Shown in pieces: positions 48,060-59,230 of a stretch of DNA of 64,000 nt. The translations under genes were made by a program, and so were the position numbers. Positions within the stretch are counted from its first letter, which is position 1. The number at the start of each line of letters is the position of its first letter. Under the pieces are notes generated by a model, which was given only the letters and a program-made list of their open reading frames with translations, did not search any database and was not told the DNA's origin. Source of the stretch: Lonicera japonica (lineage: Eukaryota > Streptophyta > Magnoliopsida > Dipsacales > Caprifoliaceae); NCBI GenBank assembly GCA_021464415.1, contig CM038468.1, positions 5,890,001-5,954,000 on the forward strand. The letters run 5' to 3'.

Positions 48060-51000
48060 CTTTCGAGTTCGCAACCGTTTCACTTTTATCAAAATAAAGT
48101 GAAATAGCTTATAACACTGAGGGTGCTACATCTAGATTCATATGGAAGTTCCTGAGCCAAACCACTGCCTTAATTGCTTCTAAAGCAGCCACATATTTAG
48201 CTTTCATGGTGGAGTCAGCAATGCCTGACTGCTTGATACTCCTCCCACCAATGATCCCACCTTTTAGAGTAAACACATAACCTGAAGTTGACCTTCTAGA
48301 ATCCTAACTTCTAATTAAAAATCCTTATCTGTGCATCCAACAAGTACTATATTGTTTGCTTGGTAAACCAACATAAAATCTTGAGTCCTTTTAAGGTACT
48401 TAAGTTTATGTTTTACTGCAGTTCAGTGTTCTTTCCCTGAATTAGACTGATATATGCTAACCATATCAATGGTAAAGCAGATGTCTGGTTTAGTACACAA
48501 TATAGCATAGATGAGGCTTCTTACTGCCGAAGCATAAGGAACTACCCTCATCATCTCTATCTCTGCTCTTAGATAGAGTGATTTCATGCCTAAAAAGGGA
48601 GAAACCCTTTCTTGGAATCCTGTATGCTAAATCTAGCAAGAATTGTATCGATATAAGCACTTTGCAATAAGCCCAAAATCCTATTTTTCCGATCTCACAT
48701 AAGCTTAATACCAAGGATGTGACTGACTTTTTCCAAGTCCTTCATATCGAGCTGACTTAATAACCATACCATCACTGAAGATAATAAGTAAGATATTATC
48801 CACATACAATACGTGGAATACCACCGCGCTTCCGTTGCGCCTTTTGTACACACAAGACTATCCGAATATTGATCAAAATCAAAAGATTTGATTGCATGGT
48901 CAAAACAGATGTTCCAAGATCTAGACACTTGCTTAAGCCCATAAATGGGCTTCTTGAGCTTGCACAACATGTGCTCTTGGCCCTTTGCTATGAATCCTTC
49001 TGGTTGCATTATATAGATGCTTTTATCAAGACTTCCATTAAGGAAACATGTCTTGACATCCACTTGCCAAATCTTGTAATCAAGATGACCCGCAATGGAT
49101 AAGAGAATCCAGATAGACTATGGCATGGCTACCGGCAAAAATGTTTCATCATAATCGATCCCCTTCTTTTTGAGTGATCCCTTATAGCAACAAGCCTTGA
49201 TTTAAGCCCGTCTAATCATCTCTATCTGTTATATACCCATTTGCATCCGATAGGTTTTATCCCTTTGGGTGGTTTTACAAGATTCCAGACTTTGTTAGAG
49301 TACATGGACTCTATTTCTGATTTCATAACCCTTTGGCCATTCTCTGTGTCTTTATCTTGAAGTACTTTCGTTGTAGTTAAAAGGGTTCGTTTCTTGTTCA
49401 TCAGGGACCTTGTCATAAGATTCTCCCAAGAACACAAAACGACCATGTTGACGAACAACCCTCCCACTATGACGAGGCATTACTTGTGTTTATGTACATT
49501 GTGCAAATATTGAACATACTAACTCACTATCCACACGTTGTGCTGATTTAAGAACTTACGTATTAGTGATTTGTTCAAGATGTGCACAACTATCGGCAAT
49601 CCTCCTACTACGATAAAGTAATGGAATGTCGATATCCATTTACTGTGGTATTTTCTCTTGTACTAAAGGTATAGACGAATTGTGCCCTGTTTTTCTCTTC
49701 TCTCATTTCCACTACAACAACACTACTCTTGGGCATATGGTCTATGATATAATCATCTTCTAAGAATTTGGCATTGATAATAATAATATTATATTCTTGA
49801 GGATTATTAAATAAACCACGCTTGGTTCCTTTTTGATATGTAACAAAGAAACACATTTTCGTTCTTGATTCCAACTTATTCGCATTACCTTTCAGCACAT
49901 GTGCTGGACTACTCCATACCCGAATATGCCGCAGACTAGGCTTACGCCCATTCCGCAATTCTATGGGTATAGTAGGTACTGACTTTGATGGTACCAAGTT
50001 CAGAATATATGCAGCTATTTCTAAAGCATATCCCCAAAACGAATCAGATAGGTCTAAATAACTCATCATAGATCTTACCATTTCTATAAGAGTCTTATTC
50101 CTTCTTTCTGCTACAGCATCATGCTGTGACATCCTCGATGCAGACAACTGGGATGCAATCCCATTCTCTAATAAGTATTCCTTGAACTCTCCCAAGAGGT
50201 ATTCACCACCACGATCTGATCGTAGTGACTTGATATCTTTTCCTAGACGCTTCTCCGTTTCTGTCTTGAATTCTTTGAATTTTTCAAAGACCTCAGACTT
50301 ACGTCGCATTAAGTAAATGTATCTATACTTTAAATAATTATCTACAAATGTGATGAATACTCAAAGCCTCCTCTAGTCTGGACATTCATGTGACCATACA
50401 AATCAGAGTGAACCAGTTTTAACTATTCTTTAGCGCTATAGCCTTTTGCCGAGAATGATCTCTTAGTCATTTTACTTTCTAAACAGGATTCACAAATTGG
50501 AAGTGTCTCCACTTCCAATGAACCTAATGGCCCATTTTCGACCAGTTTTTGAATTCTTTTTAGATTAATATGACCAAGGCGTAAATGCCAAAAATACATT
50601 TGGTTCATTTTGAAGGTTCCTTTCTCTTAATTGGTAAACTATTAATGTTATTAAATTCATTCAGTTGTAGTACTGACAACTCAGGATTTAATAATGTAAA
50701 GATCAATCACTAATGTACCAGAACAAACAAACTAGTTATTTTTTTCTAATGATAACTGATTTATCATTAAAATAAACAAAATATTTGTCCTCAACCAATC
50801 TAGAAATAGAAATCAAATTCCTTATAATGGAAGATACATATAGACATTCCTTAATCATCAATATCCTATTCTGACTAAACTGAAGATAAATTTTCTTTAT
50901 TTTTAGTGGCTCCCAAAGATTTCTTAGTTCATTCAAAAGACCGATCCATCTTCAAAACAAGATCCTTAACTCGGGTTCCTTCAGTAATAGTTGTGTTCAT

Positions 51001-51420
51001 GAGGCTTTTCATCGAAACCTACCTTGCAGCATGATCCTGATCCCCAAAAATATCTTTGAGGTTCAGCATTATGTCATAGGCAGTGGTAAAGGACTAATGC
51101 TAATGTTGTAGCACATTTGACAAAAATGCCAGAATGCAAAACCACGCCATCTCATCAGCCTTTTTCCACCTTTGGCAAGCCTGGGATTCCTCATCGGTCT
51201 CCCCCTTACCAGGTTTTGCTTGGACAAGACTCAGTGAGCACAAACTTGTACTCTTTAACAGTAAGCACAATGTTCAAGTTCTCTTTTTTTTAGTCAATAT
51301 AATTAGGTCCAATCAATTTGTTTTAGTTGAGAATAATTAAAAGTGGATTGAAAGAGTTAGCCATTTTGAACACATATTTTAAATATGGTACCCTCTACCA
51401 TTTCAAAAAGCGTTCGCCAG
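48060..51420 (-). pseudogene. Copia gag-pol remnant
   Basis: In minus-strand order: a gag end (LKDIFGDQDHAAR, about 51,060), a protease C-terminal piece at 50736-50936 (KECLYVSSIIRNLISISRL), GAG-pre-integrase at 50423-50608 (YFWHLRLGHINLKRI, CESCLESKMTKR), the integrase core at 49608-50309 (LRSDRGGEYL, with the second acidic residue region HDAVAERRNKT), RT at 49222-49467 and 48695-49063 (GCKWVYNR; DVKTCFLNGSLD; CKLKKPIYGLKQ), and RNase H near 48,130-48,300 (DSTMKAKYVAALEA). The protease active-site DTG region and part of gag are deleted, and many frameshifts and stops are present. It could not support transposition. Confidence 0.88.
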
Positions 51421-52760
51421 CAGCCTAAGACTTTGAACAATATGCCCCGTTAAAGAGGTCATCTATTATTCATTATTTCTTAGACAGATGTAAACCTATT
51501 AAATTTTACTACCCATACAATCCTTTATCGTCAAGCAATACATACTATCTAGACAATCCTTTATTGTCAAGTAAAATTTAAATAGCCGACTTCCTTTGGT
51601 CCTACAAATAATAGTAGAGACTCAGTTGGAGAGCATACTATTATTTATATCTAAGTGTATACCATCATTTAATTTAGTCCAATGATTTTGCAATTTATTC
51701 TCTCCGATATGGAGGTGAGCACTAAAACCCACACGAAAAATAAATCACATCATTTAAAATTATTAGTCAGTGAAATTTGTACAATGATTCCGAATCTATT
51801 CTTTTCGATATGGAGGTGAGCACTATAACTTACACGAATAATAAATTACATCATCTACAAATCAATGATGGAGACCGTGTGATTTTTATGTGAAAAAATC
51901 TCTCACCCACTTAGTATTTTAAACATTATTTTCTGAGGGTTAAGAAAATTTTATATTAAATTCTAGTCAATTAAAATATAAAGGTATGAAATATAAAAGA
52001 CATGTGCAATAAAATTATTTTGCTGCTTTTTTTTTAAAAAAAAAAAACTTATATTTTTCAATTACGCAAAATTTATATTTATATACCTTTTTTTAAATTG
52101 ACAAGAACTAAACATAAAATAAAAGGTGATCTAGGTATGGTCATGTATCCATGTTGTCCAAAATTATATGGAAACATAATAATCAAAACACATATGACCA
52201 ACACACAATCACACAAAGCATTAAACCATTCAATAATAAGAATAATTAAATCCCTGCTATTATGGTTTAAGCTTCATCATCTCTAGTCCGTTGGAAACCT
52301 GTAACGACCTATGTCGCCACTTCATTGACTATGTCGGGAATCAACCTTGGTAGAAACGCCTTCTTCAACGTTCTTCGTTAAAGAAACTGCAATCTTAGAT
52401 ACAAAGGTCCTATGCCTCCATTTAAGGAGTTCACACATAAACTATGATATCTAAACTGTAAATAAAATTACATAGATCATATGCCTCATTTTAAGGAGTT
52501 CACATAATATGATCTAAATATAATTTACAACCATGAATAAAACCCAAATCATCATGCTCATTAAAATTAACCACGAATAAAAACATCGTGGGATCCAATC
52601 ACATAAAACATAATTATGTGACCATGATAGTGGGACAAGAACACTGCAAAATAAGGGTTAGCGAGTTCTACGTTCTATCCAACAATAATATGCATGAATA
52701 GATTTAACTGGACAACATGGCTAGTTCAATCCGTACGCAGTATCAAAGAAAAACCAATCC

Positions 52761-52771
52761 CTCTGATACCA
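52761..52771 (-). promoter_or_regulatory. Copia primer-binding site (tRNA-iMet type)
   Basis: The minus strand reads TGGTATCAGAG, two bases from the LTR edge at 52774. It sets the element's orientation. Confidence 0.85.
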
Positions 52772-52773
52772 AT

Positions 52774-54146
52774 TGATGGAGACATAAATACAGGATCGTT
52801 TGATATTGCGTATAGATTGAACAAAAAAGAATTGCTAAAAGCCCTATAAGAATAAAGGGATTTCACCTTTGTGGATCTTGTAGAGGATCCATATAAGGAG
52901 ACTAAGGTTTGAAAGTATCAAGTTGTGATTTGGTCAGATTTTTTTAATTCTCGCTGGGCTGCGAAAATTAATTTTTTTAGCCACCGAAACGATATTCTGA
53001 TCGTCCTGATTTTTTGTGCGATGAATAGGTAACTTTGCGTTCCGAACAACATATCCAAAAATCAGCCCGATCCAACGGTGCGATCAAAAGTTACGATTAA
53101 TTTACGACTGCTGTGCCGAAAAACCTAAAGATCTTCTATCGTATTCCTTTGGCCATCAAATCTTATACTGAGTGTGGGCTACGGTAGGGACCTTAAGGAT
53201 AAATAAGTGTTTGGGCTTCCTATGGAAAGTTGGAATCCTAATTCCACTATGAATTAGTTCCTGCCATAAATTATAATTCACACCACTAAAGAATTATAAT
53301 TGTACTCCCGTCCTTATCTCAAAATTATATTTCGAGCACCTTATTATTAAATACTTATTATTCTCCCCACGTTAAGATTACAGATAACCGTCATTTAAAT
53401 TAAATTACTGACAATTATATTTAAATGACTTCTTAATCCTTGAGCCTACCACATAACTTATTTGACATGTCGGATTAACATAATCCACCTGCAGGGTTTG
53501 ACATGATCAAACCTTATAAGCTTCTCAAGGGGCTATCATCAATCCCTATACCGGGACGTGGATTTCATCAATATTTAATATTCATTATACATATTGTGTC
53601 TTCATCCAATTCATGAAGATTATTGATCCATAAACGAATCTCACTCTTAATGAGTCAAAACAACAAACACTACATATATATATGCCTATTAATTATTTCA
53701 AGATTAAGAGCATAAGTAATCATAATAACCATGGGATTTTAAATTGTTTTATATAGTCAGTATAAAAACAATTAACCCAAACTGGTCCTATTCAATACAC
53801 ACAAAGTGTACTAGCACAACGAGTTAAAACTATACTTTCCTTTTAGTTAAGATAAACTACTAAAACTTATGCTAAAATCCTACCGATGGGTGTCCAATTC
53901 CATCTAAGACTGTGAACCATTAAACTTATAATCCACAAGAACCGATGATATGATCTTCGTGTGTAAGCTATACTCTACACACCAAATCATCTACTATATG
54001 GATTAACAGACACACATGCACAATATTTAAATAAATAATATAATGCAACCATTTCCTATAAAGATTCTCATTAAAATAGCGAAACCAAGTTTATAACATA
54101 TCTAAACCAACAAGAAAATTATGGTTTTTAGTATATAACTCTAATA
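52774..54146 (-). repeat. Right LTR (5' LTR in element sense), 1373 bp, TATA segment deleted
   Basis: Same ends as the left LTR, apart from CTAATA for CTAACA at the outer edge. The junction 'ggctacggtagggacc' (about 53,178) shows a clean loss between two copies of a short direct repeat (ctacg.ta) that still flank the segment in the left LTR. Confidence 0.9.
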
Positions 54147-54151
54147 GTACC

Positions 54152-54840
54152 GAAGTTATATTTTGTTTGGTTAATCTCTCATTCTCTGAGACACACACGT
54201 GTGTGTATATATGTGTGTTATATATCTTTACCTATACATACATGGATATATCTAAATGTATACTTGGATGGGATGACGGAAGAGAGAGGGCAAAGGAGCT
54301 GGGTCCATAATTAATATGAATTGGATGGGTTATTAAAAGGAATAAAACAACCTTGTAGTTTTTTGTCACTACGTATAATGATTATTCTCATAATGAATCT
54401 CGGATCTCATGTTATTTGACGTGAATCTTCCAGTATTGTATTGAATACTCCCTCCCTTCCACATTAAGATGCGTGTATTCCTTTTTGGGATGTCCCAATT
54501 AAAAGTATATTTTAAAACTTTATGTACTCTCCTCGTCAAAAATTAATATTCCATTTCACTTTAGCACTTGTTATGAATACACTAATTTAAACATAATTTA
54601 TGATAATGTCGTGCGATTTGATGAACTGATTATGTCCCTAAAGGAAACTGGACTCCTAATGTAGGACAACCCAAAAAGAAAATTGGACTTTTATAGATAT
54701 AATCCATTAGTTTAGGACAAAAATATATAATTCTAGAGAGATTTTTTAGACAAAAAATATCCAAAGGCTAAAATCAATTTTTAAGAGTTTTGAGACAGCA
54801 CCTAAATTGTGTTTACATGCCGTAAGAGGTTATATTGTTC
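54152..54840. other. Minisatellite tail, microsatellites and two mariner-like MITE ends
   Basis: 54,152-54,200 completes the 97-bp repeat unit. A TG/TA microsatellite follows (about 54,183-54,226). At 54,446 'tactccctcccttccacatt' and at 54,524 'tactctcctcgtcaaaaatt' resemble the left ends of plant Stowaway/mariner MITEs (TA + CTCCCTCCGTCCC). No matching right ends were found. No gene. Confidence 0.35.
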
Positions 54841-55467
54841 TTCAAATTTAAGAACTAGGGTTTCAAATGCTCACGGTCCTGCGGGAGTGTCTTCGGTTGC
54901 AATTGGAGACTGGTTGAGCAAAGTGGCTAACTTACGATAAGGGATATAGCAAATGGGGGTGAAGGATTGTAATAAAGTGTCTAGAAGAAGGCGAAGGGTA
55001 AGCTAAAAACCGGGAAGCGTTATAACATGCCAGTTGCAATTGGATTCTACGTTTAAGAAATTGATGAGACTGTTGCATAAATTATGAAGAAGCAATTGTT
55101 GTAAGTCATCGAGTCTGTAATTCCGTTTCAATCATAGTGAAGCACTGTCAATTATTCCTGAGAATTAGTCCTACGCATGTAGGAATACCTCGTTACTTCT
55201 TGGTGTTGTGGATTGCTTTTCTGTGATTGCTTGTTTGATATAATTGCTAGACAATACAACATAGTTTTCGAAAGTAAAATTGATTAGATTTAGAGTTTTA
55301 ATTCCGCTTATAAAATCTAAAATTGTTTTTAATAGAAAACCCTAAATCAACCTAGGAAATACGTCCCTTAAAGATTTTTCTTCAATTATTTCTGAAGGGA
55401 AAGGGTATTTTGGTAACTTTGTGTCTTTATAATGTTTACTATACTTATATATATAAATATACATAGC

Positions 55468-55608
55468 GTTTTTGGTAAGGACCAATCCTTACGGATTGGT
55501 TTCTTTTACGACATTTTTGTGTCGTAAAAACACTTGGGGGTGTGTTTTTACGACGCAAAGTGTCGTCACAGGGACCAATCCGTAAGGACTAGTTCGTACC
55601 AGAAATTT
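55468..55608. repeat. Foldback element with nested hairpins, about 140 bp
   Basis: Outer arms (55468-55493 and 55580-55607) are imperfect inverted repeats around 'ttggtaaggaccaatccttacgg'. Inside, GTCGTAAAAACAC (55521-55533) and its exact complement (55542-55554) form a 13-bp stem. CCAATCC-TTAC-GGATTGG (55482-55499) is a third hairpin. Probably a small MITE; no TSD could be fixed because both sides are TA-rich. Confidence 0.65.
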
Positions 55609-57029
55609 TCCATATATATATATATATATATATATCTATTACATAATAGTAAAATGGAGGAAGTTCCTCCATAATTACTACATTAATTGATAGAGGATCT
55701 ATCTCCATATTAAATGTCATTAATTGTGGGTTGTTAATTATATTGAGTGTTCTTTATTCCTTACATTAATGTCATTATTTTCGTTTCAGAAAATTGTGGC
55801 CTTTTCAACTATCATGATTATTTCTTTTCGTATTCTTATTCATAATGCTTATTTGTATACATGTAACATATCAACTTCCTATTCGTATATATATGGCATT
55901 TGACCGGAGATAAAAGGATAAAAATAAACTAATGAAATAGAGGTGATCAACTTTATATTAGAGAAATAGAAGTTAGGATAACTTTTTGAAGAAAAATAGG
56001 AGCCAGTTAACGAAGAACTTTTTTCTTTTGTTGTAGGTGTTCATTGCTTTATATGGAATCAATTTCGAATATAAAATAATAATTTTATCTTTAAGGTTTT
56101 CATAATTTTCTTACTGATAATGTATATTTGTTTTTTTTCTGTTCTATAAACCAATTTGACAAGATAATTTTGGAATTGAAATTATTATTTCTTCGTAAAT
56201 CTGTTAATGGCCGCACATTCATCATGTCGTATTGAAATTATTTTGTGCAAGTTGATGTTGTAAAACAGCAAAACTTTGCGCCTCAAATTATAGGTAGGAG
56301 GGAAGTTTTTTTTAAAGGCCTACTAACTTAAAACCAGCTTGAAGAACTATGTGACTCGATTGGGATTATTGAGATTAATTTTGAATCCCCAACTCCCAGT
56401 CATTATGTGTGATATAATATAGTCAAAATGCAATTTGAACCCAAGTCAACTAGCACTCTTTACTTTTAAGATTTCGAAAATACATGAAAAACATTTGTAT
56501 TATAGAGTTTGAATTAGAAGGACAATTTTATGTATGTTTTTAAGTTTTTGATGTAATAATAGTTTTATAAACATTAACATGTCACATTGGTTATATGTTA
56601 GTCTAATGCTATAAAGGTGTGCTTAAGAATCCAATTCCGAATTTTGATATTAGAATTAGAGGAAAAATTAACCTACATAATTTCAAAGTTAACAAAGCAT
56701 AAAATGTAAAAAAATTGTAAAAACACCTGGTAGTAATATTAATCACTGTCTGTGAGATAGGTTGAATTTGACGGACCATTTCAAACCACAAATTATTGTG
56801 GGTTTCAAAAGGTTATTTAATAATAGTTTTTGTAACTATATTACTTGCTTCTACCAAATATTTGCATTATATACACTTTAACCCTTGAAAAGTATAATAA
56901 TTGTTCATTATAGGAGGACAATAACCCTACCTCTATCAGGATAAAGAACAAAAACTTAAAAGAAACACCTAAATCTAAAATATTACTTGAATCGAGCTGG
57001 TTTACAAATCTCCCTTTTTGGCCTTCCAC
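55609..57029. other. Intergenic sequence, nothing recognised
   Basis: It starts with a TA microsatellite (about 55,612-55,636). No coding motif or transposon terminus found. Open stretches of about 60 codons on the minus strand (56609-56791, 56841-57029) show no family features. Confidence 0.4.
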
Positions 57030-58540
57030 AAAGGTGCTTTGGAGTCTCTAATTGAACTTGGTTTAAAAGATAAATTTATTCTTGATCATTTATCCTCGAA
57101 TTGATTTTGTTAAGGTCTTCCTGTGATTCTTGGAATACAACATAGTGAAACCATCTTTTTCTACAACATTAGAGCATGGGGAATTTATAGAAGTTTGCGC
57201 TAACCTTTAAGAAGAGGATTTACATTCGCCTAACAACTCACCAATGTCACTACTTTCTATCGAATCCATATCGTCACAATTGTAAGAGTCAGTTTCACAT
57301 TCACCTTCGCTTGTGATTTGGGGGGAGACTCAACTTGTGAACTTTGGGCAACTCCCCCAACCTCTGCTTGTAGAGCTTGTTTGAAGTTCCTATTCTTTAG
57401 GGCCATTCATGCTGAGTCTTTAGTCTCCCTAAGAAGTTCTTGTATTTCAGGGTCAGTTAGAGAGGTCGAGTTGGTCTGAGTAGGTCTAATCTCTTTTTCC
57501 TTGCCTTTATCACCAAGCCTTGGGGAGCTGGGTCCTCCCAAGTTGAACAATTGCCCAGTTAAGGTTACACTCGCCTTTTCAATGAGACCCTCTCTAATCA
57601 CAGTCCCAGAAGGAATTACTGGCTGGGGGGTAAATTGAGGTCTGACCTTTAACCTTTTTTCAAGCTTATTAGGCCTCTTGGATGGGCCAACCTAGTCAGG
57701 TTAATTAAGCTGCTCGGTCATCTAATCTTGGTCTAGCAAAGTATATATGAGTAGATTGCAAGCAGCTTTTGGGTGATCGTCAGTTCGAGCTCCACTCACT
57801 CCATTATAATTGATGATTAAATTAAAGGAGTCCTAGTCAACCACCTTCTTATTTGGTCGCTTGGGACAAACTGCAAATATGATGAAAATGAAGTCAGAGA
57901 TCAATATAGTAATATAAAAGAGAAAAACATCAAGTCAAACGGAGTCGAGATCCCTATCGACGTTATTGCTCACGCGCCTCCTAATTTTTATAATATCCTC
58001 ATCTTTCCACAAGCCTCCAATGATTACCATACTATTATAATTCCCCTTTTCAAGTTTAGTCAAAATCATAACCAAATCTGGAGCTACAACCCGAACTGTC
58101 AAGTAATATCGTGAACTATCCTTAGAGCAATGGCAAAAGGAGTAAGACCAAAATATATCCTTATGAGTTAAATTCACACCCAATAACTTATTCAAAGTAA
58201 AGCAACCTAGAACTACCCTTACCTCATTTGGACTTAGTTGACACAAGGCCATGTTACACTGCTTTAAAACCTCACAAAGAAGGTGGTCTAGGGGCAATTT
58301 TAAACCTGCCTGCTCAAATAAAATGGTATAAATACCAATTTCCCCACCTTAGGGTCAATGGTGTGTTCCTCCTACACTTCGAGAAGCCTCACCGTACATC
58401 CATCAGGGTGAATTGTTGGCAGAAGACAAGTTCTACATCCCTAGAAATCATAAATCTAGCCATGTTTAGGGTGGTTGTTTCTATCTACGCCCAATCCTCA
58501 GAGTTGGATTGCATCGACCATTAGTGCCTTACAAAACCAT
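57030..58540 (-). pseudogene. Gypsy-type plant transposon ORF remnant
   Basis: Minus-strand 57935-58297 (120 codons) reads PLDHLLCEVLKQCNMALCQL, then SPNEVRVVLGCFTLNKLLGV, a layout like the conserved N-terminal domain of plant 'putative gypsy type transposon' ORFs. Downstream on the same strand, 57407-57601 is a charged, disordered segment (DKGKEKEIRPT, DPEIQELLRETKDSA). Stops and frame changes separate the pieces. No LTRs could be linked to it. The domain assignment is from pattern memory and is moderate. Confidence 0.45.
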
Positions 58541-59225
58541 GGAATCAATAAAACTATTTTCCAAAGAATATACTCATATGTAATACACACAAACGTACTT
58601 ACACACACACACATATATATCAAATCATACCTCCATGATAATTCTGTAAACCAAAATCGTATCTAGTTTCTCTATATACGCAACGTTCAATCTATACACA
58701 AATTATATGTGAACTCAATATGTACATGTGATACTAGGTTTATGTACAACGATATTATTCTCAAATTGAGATGTATTTAATATACACATGCCATTTAAGA
58801 AACTAACACCACCGCATGCTTTTATCAATACGATACTTGAATAATTCCAATGGGTGAACTAGTATTCTATTGGTATTAAACTCTTGGGTTAATAGAATAC
58901 TAATCACTAGATAGTTTATCTGTTCTATAGCGTATGCATCGTATGGATATAATCATAGCGACTTTGGTTGTGAAACCATACTCACTATTTTCAAGTTTGT
59001 ACCTTAAGAAAATATAATATGATTGTTACCAAAATGGTGAGTCCACCACATTCATGGTATTAGGAATTCCAATGGCATTTATACATTATCTACATCATAA
59101 GAACAATAAATATACAACTCTATTTTAATACACTAAATATGTAAATGCATCTAAGGCCCTCTATAATTTATACTTATTAAATAATTCCCTTTATAACTTA
59201 ATAATATCAGTAGGAGCAATTATCT
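58541..59225. other. Intergenic sequence, nothing recognised
   Basis: AT-rich with a short CA/TA microsatellite (about 58,602-58,620). It may be part of the LTR that continues at 61,160, because the solo LTR at 59231-61154 interrupts a once continuous sequence. I could not align it convincingly. Confidence 0.35.
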
Positions 59226-59230
59226 ATAGG

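Larger units (their letters stand above)
46487..54146 (-). mobile_element. Ty1/copia retrotransposon, 7.66 kb, minus orientation
   Basis: LTRs at 46487-47959 and 52774-54146 share ends TGATGGAGACAT and (C)TCTAACA/CTAATA. The flanks ATACC (46482-46486) and GTACC (54147-54151) match 4 of 5, and the uninterrupted minisatellite unit shows GTACC was the original target. The primer-binding site (TGGTATCAGAG) is at the right LTR and the polypurine tract AAGTGGGAGAT at the left LTR. The interior encodes a broken gag-pol on the minus strand. The right LTR, which is the 5' LTR in element sense, lacks about 98 bp containing the TATA-like sequence. Confidence 0.92.
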
